Shown piece by piece: positions 26,522 to 35,982 of a stretch of 64,000 bases of DNA. Location of the stretch: contig JABLXW010000001.1 in the NCBI GenBank assembly GCA_013177945.1, positions 1 to 64,000 on the forward strand, given 5' to 3'. The notes beneath the pieces were generated by a model, which ran no database searches, was not told the origin of the DNA, and saw only the letters and a list, made by a program, of their open reading frames with translations. A program made the translations under genes and the position numbers. The DNA is from Bacillota bacterium (GTDB taxonomy: Bacteria > Bacillota > DSM-12270 > Thermacetogeniales > Thermacetogeniaceae). Numbering within the stretch: position 1 is the first letter of the stretch; each line of letters starts with the position of its first letter.

Positions 26522-27361
26522 TTGATTGAGATCCGGGGCCTTTGCAAGTATTACGGGCAAATCAAAGCCGTAGATCACCTTGATCTAACCATCCGGTCGG
26601 GGGAGGTTTTCGGGCTTTTGGGGCCCAACGGGGCGGGGAAAACGACGACCGTGCGCCTTCTCACGACCCTGGCGCGGCCTACGGCGGGGGAGGTTTTCAT
26701 CAACGGCTGGGAGGTGACCCGAAACGCCTCGCAGGTGAAGAAAGAGATCGGGGTCGTTCCCCAGCACATCAACCTCGACCAGGAGCTGACTGCCAGGGAA
26801 AACCTCGAGCTGCACGGGCGCCTGTACAGGATGCCGGCCCGGGAAAGAAGGGCAAGGATCCAGGAGCTCCTTGCCTTTGTGGGCCTCGAGGACCGTGCCG
26901 GTACACCTGTTGAGCATTTTTCGGGGGGAATGAAGAGGAGGTTGATGATTGCCCGCGCCCTGCTCCACAATCCCCGCGTCCTGTTTTTAGACGAGCCCAC
27001 CGTCGGCCTCGATCCCCAGGTGCGCCGCCGCCTCTGGGATTTAATCCGCAGCCTCAACGGTCAGGGGATCACGATCCTCCTGACAACCCACTACATCGAG
27101 GAGGCCGAGCTCCTCTGCCACCGGGTCGGGATCTTGAACAAGGGCAGGCTCATCGCCCTCGGCACACCCGAGGAGCTGAAGGCGAGGGTGGGCAAGGTTG
27201 TGGTGGAGGTGCCGAACCAGAACGCCACCGAATACCGGGTTTTCGAAAACCGGGAGCAGGCCCTCCGGTATGCGGCGGCGCTGGACCGCGATGTGGTGAT
27301 TAGAGAGGCCAACCTCGAAGACGTTTTCGTAGAACTGACGGGCCATAAAGTAGGTGACTGA
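26522..27361 (+). CDS. ABC-2 type exporter ATPase (DrrA-like)
   Basis: The 279-residue ATPase has Walker A GPNGAGKTTT, signature FSGGMKRRL, Walker B LFLDEPTVGLD and a C-terminal extension of the DrrA/NodI type (ATEYRVFENREQAL, EDVFVELTG). It pairs with the permease beginning one base after its stop. Such exporters move drugs, lipids or glycans out of the cell. Its placement between the chelatase motor genes and cobN is unexpected for a pure uptake locus. TTG 26522 has GGGAGGGG upstream. Confidence 0.9.
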   Translation: MIEIRGLCKYYGQIKAVDHLDLTIRSGEVFGLLGPNGAGKTTTVRLLTTLARPTAGEVFINGWEVTRNASQVKKEIGVVPQHINLDQELTARENLELHGRLYRMPARERRARIQELLAFVGLEDRAGTPVEHFSGGMKRRLMIARALLHNPRVLFLDEPTVGLDPQVRRRLWDLIRSLNGQGITILLTTHYIEEAELLCHRVGILNKGRLIALGTPEELKARVGKVVVEVPNQNATEYRVFENREQALRYAAALDRDVVIREANLEDVFVELTGHKVGD

Positions 27362-28096
27362 ATGCGGGATACTTACACCGTTTTCTGGCGTGACTTCTTG
27401 ATGCTTCGTAAGAGGTTCCTGCGGTTTTTTGCAGGAAGCATGGTGAGCCCCCTGCTTTATCTCACGGCTTTCGGCTGGGGTCTCGGGAGAAACATCCAGT
27501 TCGGGGGAACGAGCTACCTCGACTTCGTCGTGCCGGGCATTCTGGCCTTGAGCGCCATGAACGGAAGCTACAACGCCACGGGCACTTCCCTCAACATCAG
27601 CCGCCTCTACCACAAGACGCTTGAGGAGTTCCTGGTTTCCCCCATCAGCGTCTGGTCCCTCGTGCTGGGCAACGTGCTCGGAGGAGTTTTACGCGGCCTG
27701 ATCTCTGCGGCGATCATCCTTGTTCTGGCCTTTTTCTTCGGCGCCCGCATGCACCTCAACCTTTGGTTCTTTGCGGCTCTGTTTCTCACCTGTTTTCTCT
27801 TTGCCTCCCTGGGTCTGGTCGCCGCGATGCTGGTCAACTCCCACGAGGACATGGCCCGCTTCGGGACCTTTGTCATTCTTCCCATGAGCTTCCTGTGCGG
27901 GACCTTCTTCCGGGTGGAAAAGTTTCCGCCCCTTGTCGCCGGTTTTGTCCAGGTCCTCCCCCTCACCCACTCCGCCCTTGCGCTCCGGGCCGCGGCGCTG
28001 GGCGCGGAGTTTCCCTTCGCTTCTCTGGGGGTTTTGGCAGGGTACGCCGCGCTTTTCTTCGGCCTCGGGTTTTGGGTTACCTTGCGGGTGGAATGA
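27362..28096 (+). CDS. ABC-2 type exporter permease
   Basis: The 244-residue protein has six membrane helices, with the ABC-2 features VVPGILALSAMNGSYNA, EEFLVSPISVWSLVLG and a conserved FLCGTFFRVEKFP segment. It starts directly after the ATPase stop, so the two are translationally linked. No substrate can be read from sequence. Confidence 0.9.
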   Translation: MRDTYTVFWRDFLMLRKRFLRFFAGSMVSPLLYLTAFGWGLGRNIQFGGTSYLDFVVPGILALSAMNGSYNATGTSLNISRLYHKTLEEFLVSPISVWSLVLGNVLGGVLRGLISAAIILVLAFFFGARMHLNLWFFAALFLTCFLFASLGLVAAMLVNSHEDMARFGTFVILPMSFLCGTFFRVEKFPPLVAGFVQVLPLTHSALALRAAALGAEFPFASLGVLAGYAALFFGLGFWVTLRVE

Positions 28097-28205
28097 GGGC
28101 TTTCCGGCCGTGAGGGGGAGAAAAGTTCCAGGCTCATGCAAGCAAGAGCATGCAATCAAGAATCAGAGATCATCCGAAAAAAGTAGATGAGAGGAGGAGA
28201 GCAAA

Positions 28206-31200
28206 ATGAAAAAGATTGCGGCCGTCATGTGGCACAGCCACACAACCACGATGCGGCGGGCCGGAGAGCTGGTGAAGGATCTTCTCGACCTTTGCTGCTA
28301 TTCGGCCCGCTTTCTCGAGGAAGGAAAGGAGGATCTGGCGCGCGCTCTGGAAGACATAAAAGAAGCCGACCTCGTCCTTTTCTACCGCTCTACAGGTGAG
28401 GCCGTCTGGGAGGAGCTGGAGGCTGCCGCCAGGGAAGCCGGCAGGCCCCTTGTCTGCACGGCCCACGACCCTGCCCTCTGGCTCTCCTCGACGGTCGGCC
28501 CTGAAGTTGCGGCCAAATGCTATACTTACGTTGTTCAAGGGGGGCCGGAAAACTTCGCCCGGATGCTCCGTTATCTCGCTGCAGAGGTTCTTGGTGAAGA
28601 GGTTTCTTACGAAGAGCCGCTCACTTACCCCTGGGAAGGAATCTACCATCCTGATGCCCCCCATTGCTTCAGCAATGTGGAAGAGTACCTTGCCTGGTAC
28701 AGGTTAAAAGACGCCCCTGCTGTCGGCATCCTCTTTTCCCGGAGCCACTGGGTGAACGCCAACCTCGCCGTGGAAGACCTTCTCATCCGCCTCTTTGAGG
28801 AAAAGGGGTACAACGTGATCCCCGTTTTCTGCTACTCTTTAAAGGACGCGGAGCTGGGAACCAGGGGATCTGGGGAGGTGGTCCGGGATTGTTTCTTCGA
28901 CCGGGAGGGGAAGCCGCGCATTAAAGCCCTGGTCAAGCTCATCTCGTTCTTTCTCGAAGCCAGGACGAGATCCGACGACTTCCTGCAGGAGGGCGTGGCT
29001 GCAGCAGGAGTCGGCCTCCTGCAGCAGCTGGGCGTCCCGGTTTTCCAGCCCGTTGCCTCTTTTTACCGGACTGTGGAGGAGTGGGCCGGAGACCCCCAGG
29101 GCCTGAACCAGGATATCGCCTGGTGCATTGCTCTTCCTGAGTTCGAAGGGGTGATCGAGCCGCCTTCATCGCCGGGGCGAGGCGCGAAGGGGAGCTGGAG
29201 TTCCGGGAGCCCGTGCCGGAGCGCTGTCGGCGGCTGGTGGAGCGGGTGGCCAACTGGATCCGCCTGGCGGAAAAGCCGGTCCAGGAGCGAAAGGTGGCCT
29301 TTGTCCTGCACAACAACCCCTGCGCTTCGGTGGAGGCCACGGTCGGAAGCGGGGCCAACCTCGACACCCTGGAGAGCGTTGCGAGGATCCTGCAGCGGAT
29401 GCGGGAGGCGGGCTACGCGGTGGAAGCCCCTGCCGATGGCAAGGAACTCATTGAAACCATCATGAACCGCAAGGCCATTTCGGAGTTCCGCTGGACCACT
29501 ACAGATGAAATCATCAGCAAAGGGGGGGCGTTGAAGCTCATGCCCGTGGAGGAGTACAGGGAGTGGTTTGACACTCTCTCCTCCCGGGTGCGGGAGCGCC
29601 TCATTGAGGCCTGGGGCGCCCCTCCGGGGGAAGCGAAAAACGGCGTTCCGGCGGCGATGGTGCACGATGGCAAGATCGTGGTTACCGGAGTCCGGTATGG
29701 AAACGCGGTTGTCTGCGTGCAACCGAAGCGGGGCTGCGCCGGGGCGCGCTGCGACGGCCAGGTCTGCAAGATCCTGCACGACCCGGACATCCCCCCGCCC
29801 CACCAGTACCTGGCCACCTACCGCTACCTGGAGCGGGACTTTGGGGTAGATGTTATAGTGCACGTGGGCACCCACGGCAACCTCGAGTTTCTGCCCGGCA
29901 AAGGCACGGGCCTCTCCGGCGACTGTTATCCGGATTTGGCCATCGGCGCCATGCCGCACCTCTACATCTACAACGCCGACAATCCGCCCGAGGGAACCAT
30001 CGCCAAGAGAAGGAGCTACGCCACCCTGGTAGACCACATGCAGACGGTGCTCACCCAGGGGGGTCTCTACGACGAGCTGGCGGAGCTTGAGCGCTGCCTC
30101 GAGGAGTACGAGAAGGCCAGGGTAGCCGATCCGGCGCGGGCCCACACCTTAGAGCACCTCATTGTCGAGGAGATTAAGAAAACCAACCTGGATAAGCAGA
30201 TTCCCGTGGATGGGGGGCACGAGGAATTTGCCTCCATTGCCGAAAAGGCGCACGCCGTGCTTTCCACCATCCGGAACACCCAGGTCCAGGACGGCCAGCA
30301 CATCTTCGGCGAGCTGCCTCAAGGCGAACGAAGGATTGCATTTATCAACTCTATTCTGCGTTTCGATGCCGGCCAGGAAACATCTTTGCGCCGCGCCGTT
30401 GCTGCTTTAATGGATCTCGAGCTGTCCGAGCTTTTAGCCGATCAGGGAAAAATTTCTCTCCGTTTTGGGAAATCTTATGGCGCCCTGCTGGAGGAAATCG
30501 ATCAGGCATCTCGAGCCTTTATCGGGCACTTCTTAAAAGGCAAAGAGGTAGGCCCGGATTTGGCCCAAGAAGTTTTGGGAGACAAATTTATCCGCCCCCA
30601 GGCGCTGCCTTCTCTTAATGCGGTTTTGCCCAGGGTGCTTGACCTCGATGCCCGCATTGAGGCATCCCGGGAAATAGAATCCCTTCTCTCGGGCTTTGCA
30701 GGCAGGTACATTCCTGCGGGACCCTCCGGCCTGATTACGCGGGGCCGGGACGACGTGCTGCCTACAGGGCGCAACTTTTACTCCCTTGACCCCCACCGGG
30801 TGCCCACCCGGGCGGCCTGGGAAGTCGGGAAGCGCCTGGCGGAAAAAATTCTGGAAAAGCACCTCAACGAAGAGGGCCGCTACCCGGAAAATATCGCCCT
30901 CTACTGGATGTGCAACGACATCATGTGGGCCGACGGGGAGGGCCTGGGGCAGATGTTTTACCTTCTGGGGGTAAGACCAAGATGGCTGCCCAACGGCCGC
31001 GTGGCAGGCATTGAAGTGATTCCGCTGGAAGAGCTGGGGCGGCCGCGCATCGACCTGACCGTAAGAGTCTCCGGGATCACGAGGGACAACTTCCCCAACT
31101 GCATCGAGCTTTTGGATGAGGCGATCAGCGCCGTTGCTGCCCTCGATGAACCCCCAGAGCAGAATTTTATCCGCAAGCACACCCTCGCCCAGCTGGACGG

Positions 31201-32068
31201 GAAGGCGGACGAAAATTCCTGGCGGGAGGCGACTTTGCGCATCTTTGCAGCGAAGCCCGGCACTTACCAGGCGGGCGTCAATTTAGCCGTTTACGCCTCG
31301 GCCTGGAAGGAAGAAAAAGACCTCGCAGACGTTTTCGTCTACTGGAACGGCTACGCCTACGGCAAAGGCGTCTTCGGAAAAGAGGCTTTCAAGCAGCTCC
31401 AGTCCAACCTTCGCACCGTTGACATTACCTACAACAAGGTCGTCACAGATGAGAGCGACCTCTTTGTATGCTGCTGCTACTTCGGCACCCATGGGGGGCT
31501 GACGGCAGCGGCCCGGGTGGCGTCAGGCAGGGACGTCAAGACTTACTACGGGGACACGAGGGAGCCGGAGCACGTGGAGGTGAGGACGCTCGCCGACGAG
31601 ATCCGGCGGGTGGTGCGGACAAAACTTTTGAACCCCAAGTGGATCGAGGGTCAGAAGCGGCACGGCTACAAGGGGGCAGGCGACATTTCGAAAAGAGTGG
31701 GCCGGGTCTACGGCTGGGAGGCAACGACGAGAGAAGTTGATGACTGGATCTTCGACGACATCACCAGAACCTTTATCCTGGACGAAGAGAACCGCAAGTT
31801 CTTCGAGGAGCACAACCCCTGGGCGCTGGAAGAGATCGCCCGCCGGCTCCTGGAGGCCCACCAGCGCGGCCTGTGGAACGCCGACCCCGAGGTGCTGGAG
31901 GGGCTGAAGGAGTTCTACCTCGAGATCGAGGGCTGGATTGAAGAAAAAATGGGTGATGTTAAAGGGGACTTCCAGGGCGGCGCCATCGACATCCTCACCG
32001 CCGAGGAGGTGGCCGACTGGGGCGCCAAGATGCAGGAGATCAAAGCGAAACTCGGCAGCCCAAGCTGA
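28206..32068 (+). pseudogene. cobN: CobN-like chelatase large subunit, disrupted by one frameshift
   Basis: The frame from ATG 28206 runs in CobN family sequence to GVIEP at 29162, then goes out of frame. The protein resumes two bases shifted (FIAGARREGELEF... to stop 32068). Together they would give about 1287 residues, normal for CobN. Compared with GAG CCG CTC TTC ATC, two bases (CT) are missing after 29162. CobN/ChlH binds the tetrapyrrole and metal and is driven by the ChlI/ChlD subunits encoded upstream. If the frameshift is real the gene is dead and the intact paralogue at 42930 must serve; if it is a sequencing or assembly error the gene is intact. The break is exactly where the 126-base copy at the window start diverges. 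Confidence 0.88.
29038..29163 (+). repeat. 126-base segment duplicated at bases 1-126
   Basis: The two segments are identical over 126 bases, and the left copy runs off the window start, so the true repeat is at least this long. Identity ends at the frameshift site in this copy. Confidence 0.95.
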
Positions 32069-32119
32069 CCCCGAGGTTTGGTGCAGAAACAGGGAAGGTC
32101 TTGACTGGAGGCGTCTTGA

Positions 32120-33067
32120 TTGGCGAGTCTGGCCCATGTTGGCTTAAAAGAAGACAGTTGTTTCACTTCTGCAGTGCTTCCGGAGAAGGCCCGGTCTGGG
32201 GAGGCACAATACGCCCTGGAGGTGCGCAATGTTGTAAAGCGCTACGGCAGGGTTGCAGCCGTCAACGGGGTGAGCTTCAGCGTGGCTTACGGGGAGATCT
32301 TCGGACTGCTTGGCCCCAACGGGGCAGGCAAAACGACCACCATCCGGATGCTGACAACCTTGACGCGGCCCACCTCGGGCGAGCTTTACGTGGCAGGCTA
32401 CCAGGTGCGGAAAAATCCTGTTGAGGTTAAGAAGCAGATCGGGGTGGTGCCCCAGCAGAATAACCTGGAAAGGGAGTTGACGGGCCGGGAGAACCTCCTC
32501 CTCCACGCCCTCCTCCACAAGCTGCCGAAAAGCGTCCGGGAGCAGAGAATTGCCGAACTTCTCGCCTACGTGGGCTTGGACGGCTGGGCTGACGAGCGCG
32601 TCCAGAACTACTCGGGAGGGATGGCGCGGCGCCTGCTGATCGCCCGGGCGCTGGTGCATCAGCCCCCGATACTTTTTCTGGACGAACCCACCATCGGGCT
32701 CGATCCTCAGACGCGGAGGAGGATCTGGGATTTGATCCGCCTGCTGAACCGCGATTTGGGTGTCACCGTGCTCTTAACCACCCATTATATTGAGGAGGCA
32801 GAGAGCCTGTGCCACAGGGTGGGGATCATGGACCGCGGGAAGCTGATTGCCCTCGGGTCCCCAGGCGAGCTCAAGCAAAGCCTGGGCAGCTACTGCGTGG
32901 AGTTTTTAAACGAGCAGGGGACGGAGCGCCACTTCTTTGCAACCCGGCAGGAGGCGCGCGCCTTTGCCGGAACTCAGGATCGTGATGCTGTGGTCCGGCG
33001 GACCAACCTGGAAGATGTTTTCGTGGAGCTGACGGGACGTGAAGGAGGAGGGCTTACCTCTGGATAG
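32120..33067 (+). CDS. ABC-2 type exporter ATPase, second system
   Basis: The 315-residue ATPase is closely related in layout to the one at 26522: Walker A GPNGAGKTTT, signature YSGGMARRL, Walker B LFLDEPTIGLD and C-terminal NLEDVFVELTG. About 30 extra residues precede the conserved start VRNVVKRYGRV. TTG 32120 has GGAGG eight bases upstream. It follows cobN by about 50 bases and overlaps the next permease gene. Confidence 0.88.
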   Translation: MASLAHVGLKEDSCFTSAVLPEKARSGEAQYALEVRNVVKRYGRVAAVNGVSFSVAYGEIFGLLGPNGAGKTTTIRMLTTLTRPTSGELYVAGYQVRKNPVEVKKQIGVVPQQNNLERELTGRENLLLHALLHKLPKSVREQRIAELLAYVGLDGWADERVQNYSGGMARRLLIARALVHQPPILFLDEPTIGLDPQTRRRIWDLIRLLNRDLGVTVLLTTHYIEEAESLCHRVGIMDRGKLIALGSPGELKQSLGSYCVEFLNEQGTERHFFATRQEARAFAGTQDRDAVVRRTNLEDVFVELTGREGGGLTSG

Positions 33068-33848
33068 AGCGAATCCTGCCCGAACCATCGCGGCGCGGGC
33101 AGCGCGGTGCCTGGATTGGCTGCCGATTGTGCTGGCGCTGGGGATTATCTGGCGGCGGCGCTGGTGGCGCTTTCTCATCGGGGGGTTGAACCGGCCGCTC
33201 ATTTTCCTTGCCATCTTTGCCTGGAACCTGGGGAGTCCCGCGGCGCCTGCTGCCGGTAGTTATCTGGGCTTTCTCATACCCGGACTGGTGGTGATGGCGG
33301 CCGTATCGGCCAGCTACGCCGACCTCGTCAACTGGTTCACCTTGCGGAGAACCTATTACCGCATCCTGGACGAGTATTTGCTTGCACCGATTTCGAACGC
33401 TTCCCTCCTTGCAGGATATATTTTAGGGGCAGCAGGCAAAGGTTTTGCGACCGCTCTCGCGGTTTTTCTCGCGGCCCACCTCTTTGTTGAGGGGTTTCAC
33501 ATTGCGCCCTTGTTTTTCCTCCAGCTGTTCGTCGTCTGTCTCACCTTTGCCTGCCTCGCCGTTGCCGTGGCCATGGTTGCCGGAGGGGACAAAGACACGC
33601 TTCTCTTCACCAACTTAATCGTTTTCCCCATGACGTTTTTCTGCGGCACTTTCTTCCCCGTGGAAAGGCTGCCTGGTTTCCTGAAGCTCGGAAGCTGGTT
33701 TCTGCCCCTGACGGCGGCTACCTACAACCTGCGCGGCCTGGCTCTCACCGGAGCCAGCAACCTGAGCTGGCTGGGCCAGAGCCTGGGCTGGCTCGGAGCT
33801 TTTTACCTTCTTGCTTACTATTTATTCAAACTAAGGCGGGAGGACTGA
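33039..33848 (+). CDS. ABC-2 type exporter permease, second system, first permease
   Basis: This protein of about 270 residues has six hydrophobic segments and the ABC-2 pattern FLIPGLVVMAAVSASYADLVN, RILDEYLLAPISNASLLAG and FFCGTFFPVERLPG. The overlap with the ATPase gene suggests coupling. GTG 33039 is used, but GGAGGAGGG at 33043-33051 would fit a non-standard start near 33060. It is one of two different permeases, so this exporter may be a heterodimer. Confidence 0.85.
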   Translation: MKEEGLPLDRANPARTIAARAARCLDWLPIVLALGIIWRRRWWRFLIGGLNRPLIFLAIFAWNLGSPAAPAAGSYLGFLIPGLVVMAAVSASYADLVNWFTLRRTYYRILDEYLLAPISNASLLAGYILGAAGKGFATALAVFLAAHLFVEGFHIAPLFFLQLFVVCLTFACLAVAVAMVAGGDKDTLLFTNLIVFPMTFFCGTFFPVERLPGFLKLGSWFLPLTAATYNLRGLALTGASNLSWLGQSLGWLGAFYLLAYYLFKLRRED

Positions 33849-33850
33849 CC

Positions 33851-34606
33851 GTGATGCGGGTGCCCGCCTGGTATCCGATTATCTGGGAGGAACTGGTTTA
33901 CTGGCGCAGCAAGTTCTGGCTTTACCTTGTTACCTACATGCTCTCCCCCCTGATCTTCCTTTTATCCTTCGGCTTTGGGGTAGGGCAGAGGCTCCGGCTG
34001 GTGATGCCCGGCGGCATGAGCTACCTCGAGTTTCTCGTCCCGGGCGTAATCGCCCTTGCCCTTTTCAACAACGGTGTGACCTCGGTGACGGTGCGCATGT
34101 TTTACACAAGGCTCCACTACCACAGCTTTGAGGCCTACCGCGTGGCCCCCGTAGACACCTTTTCCCTCTGGCTCGGCTACACCCTGGCCGGGATGCTGCG
34201 GGGACTGCTGGCCGGGCTTGTGGTCCTGGGGATGGTTTTGCTCCTGGTTCCCGGCCTCCACCTCAGCTGGGGCTTCTTCGGGAGCATGGTGCTTGCTTCC
34301 TTTTGTTTCGGCAGCCTCGGGGTTCTCATCGGTTTGCTGCTGCGCTCTTTCGACGATCAGGCGCTGGCCAGCGAATTTTTTCTTGTTCCGATGACTTTCT
34401 TAAGCGGCACCCTGATCCCGGTGGAGCGCCTGCCGGGTCTGCTCCAGAAGCTCGTCTGGCTCTTCCCCCTCACCCCGGCGTCCCAGCTTCTGCGCGCCAC
34501 CCTTGCCGGGGCGGGGTTCCCCTGGGAGCCGGCTGTGCTGGTCGTGACCTGGACCCTCTCCTTCTTTTTCGCGGGCTGGCTCCGCCTGTGCAATTCAGAT
34601 GCATGA
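33851..34606 (+). CDS. ABC-2 type exporter permease, second system, second permease
   Basis: The 251-residue membrane protein has the ABC-2 elements FLVPGVIALALFNNGVTSVTV, EAYRVAPVDTFSLWLG and FLSGTLIPVERLPG. It starts two bases after the preceding stop with GGGAGGA upstream. It ends the 19-34 kb corrinoid/metal locus. Confidence 0.87.
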   Translation: MMRVPAWYPIIWEELVYWRSKFWLYLVTYMLSPLIFLLSFGFGVGQRLRLVMPGGMSYLEFLVPGVIALALFNNGVTSVTVRMFYTRLHYHSFEAYRVAPVDTFSLWLGYTLAGMLRGLLAGLVVLGMVLLLVPGLHLSWGFFGSMVLASFCFGSLGVLIGLLLRSFDDQALASEFFLVPMTFLSGTLIPVERLPGLLQKLVWLFPLTPASQLLRATLAGAGFPWEPAVLVVTWTLSFFFAGWLRLCNSDA

Positions 34607-34670
34607 ACAGGTCGCCAGAAAAAGTTCTCCTGATTGCTTGCAAACCTGTTCTTTTCTCAACGAATTTTGG

Positions 34671-35225
34671 TTAAAAAATCTGATCCAGATCCGCCTGGAG
34701 GCCTGGCAGAACCTTAGATTCGAGCCTTTCTCTTCCGGTTCTGGTAAAAAGGGCCGGTTGTTCTTCTTCGGCCTTCTCCAGGTCGAAGACCTCGATCGCC
34801 TGGGCGGCCGTGTTCACCAGCCAGAGCTCCCGCACGCCGCTCCGGGCATAGAGCTTTTTCTTGATCGTCCGGTCCCGTTCGGCTGTCCCCGGGGAGAGGA
34901 CTTCCACTACCAGATCGGGCGGTCCCTGGATGTTGGCTTCGGTGATGATCTGCCTCCGCGTGTGGGAAATAAACATCACGTCCGGCTGCACCACGTCGTA
35001 GGGTGAAAGAACCACGTCCAGAGGGGCTAAAAGCACTTCACCCAGTTGGTGTTCCTTAACAAAATTGCGTAAGATGTGTTCAATGTTGGCGGCTACCCTC
35101 TGGTGAATAACGCTTGGCGAAGGAACCAGGTAGAAATCCCCCCCGATGAGCTCTACCCTCCTGTCTTCCGGGAGCAGGCAGTAGTCCTGATAAGTAAACT
35201 TGAGGTCCGGTCTTGTTGCTTCCAT
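34671..35225 (-). CDS. Uma2-family (DUF820) putative endonuclease
   Basis: The 184-residue protein has the Uma2/PD-(D/E)xK-like pattern: LTYQDY-like start, LPEDRRVELIGGDFYLVPSPS, VVQPDVMFI, PPDLVVEVLSPGTAERD, IKKKLYARSGVRELWLVN. Members are common in cyanobacteria and some Firmicutes and are often mobile; the biological role is not established. A paralogue lies at 57260-57811. Both sit close to cobalamin riboswitches, but in the opposite orientation. Confidence 0.88.
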   Translation of the reverse strand: MEATRPDLKFTYQDYCLLPEDRRVELIGGDFYLVPSPSVIHQRVAANIEHILRNFVKEHQLGEVLLAPLDVVLSPYDVVQPDVMFISHTRRQIITEANIQGPPDLVVEVLSPGTAERDRTIKKKLYARSGVRELWLVNTAAQAIEVFDLEKAEEEQPALFTRTGRERLESKVLPGLQADLDQIF

Positions 35226-35605
35226 CTGGCATCACTCCCCGGTGCCATTATACAATCCGCTTTTCCACCGGTCAATCAGAACAGATTTCTGTTTTCCGGT
35301 CGGCAGGAGGGCAGGGAGGAGAAAGTTGAAGGTATTCCTTTACGCTCAGTGGTGTGCCAGTGGCCCGGGACCTTAAGGTTTGCCGGACAGGCTGAAATTT
35401 TTTGCTGGATGTTGAAGGATTTTTGACAGGCTTTGTCGTATAAATACTTTGTCGTGTAGAAACCCGGATAGAAAATTGTGGTGAATCGAAGCCTGGATGA
35501 TAATGAGGACCACGAAGGTCCCCGCCAGGAAGCAAGGGGCTGTAGCGTGGTTTTTTCTTTGGTTGAGGGTTGACCTGTACTTTTGTTTTTGAAAATTGAA
35601 TAATC
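35226..35605. other. Intergenic stretch with attenuator E4
   Basis: No gene is supported. The stretch contains the hairpin E4 at 35508-35556 and then a T-rich segment leading into the riboswitch. Confidence 0.5.
35508..35556 (+). terminator. Attenuator-like hairpin E4 upstream of riboswitch 1
   Basis: ACCACG (35509-35514) pairs with CGTGGT (35546-35551), with an inner CCCC/GGGG pairing, followed by TTTTTTCTTT. The 5' arm reads GACCACGAAGG, matching the E1-E5 set. It lies about 100 bases before the cobalamin riboswitch rather than behind a gene on this strand. Confidence 0.65.
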
Positions 35606-35923
35606 CGAAACAGGGTGCTCTTCCCGTTGAATTGAAAACGGGGGGCTAAAAGGGAAGTCCGGTGCAAGTCCGGCGCGGTCCCGCCACTGTGATGGGGAGC
35701 TGCCGTACATGAGGCCACTGCCCCGCACTCAATGAACATGATCGCGGATGTGCTGGAGCGGTTCAAAAATCTGATGTTCGCTCAAGGCGTTCGGGCGGAA
35801 AGGCAATTGAGTGCGGGGTGGGAAGGCGTGCGGCAGCCGTGAACCAGAGCCAGGAGACCTGCCCTGCTTCGCCCAACCATACCTGCCTACGCGGATAGGA
35901 AGGTTTTAATGTTTTCTAGTTCT
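35606..35923 (+). ncRNA. Cobalamin riboswitch 1
   Basis: Core elements are present: GGGAAGTCCGGTGCAAGTCC, GCGGTCCCGCCACTGTGA, GGGAAGGC and the B12 box GCCAGGAGACCTGCC (35849-35863). Between the CCACTG and GGGAAGGC segments is a long extra arm closed by CCCCGCACTCAAT (35721-35733) / ATTGAGTGCGGGG (35806-35818). This 98-base arm is nearly identical to that of riboswitch 2. It should turn off the operon at 35983-41484 when cobalamin is plentiful. Confidence 0.95.
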
Positions 35924-35949
35924 ACCCCGTCCAGGCAGGCGGGGTTTTT
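35924..35949 (+). terminator. Expression-platform terminator of riboswitch 1
   Basis: CCCCG (35925-35929) and CGGGG (35940-35944) form a stem followed by five T, between the aptamer and the first gene. Confidence 0.85.
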
Positions 35950-35982
35950 GCTTTTTCCGAAGCCAGGGAGAGTGAGTGAACT

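Noticed and set aside
28206-32068. Programmed frameshifting in cobN
   Set aside because: There is no slippery heptamer or downstream structure at 29162, the paralogue at 42930 is unshifted, and the site coincides with a duplication edge.
35721-35818. The inverted-repeat arm as a MITE or other mobile insertion
   Set aside because: All four riboswitches have an arm at this place with the same closing core and inner hairpins, and there is no target-site duplication, so an optional riboswitch stem fits better.
35734-35842. Open frame of about 36 codons inside the extra arm of riboswitch 1 (MNMIADVLERFKNL...)
   Set aside because: It has no ribosome site, lies entirely in the structured aptamer, and the analogous arms of riboswitches 3 and 4 do not encode it.
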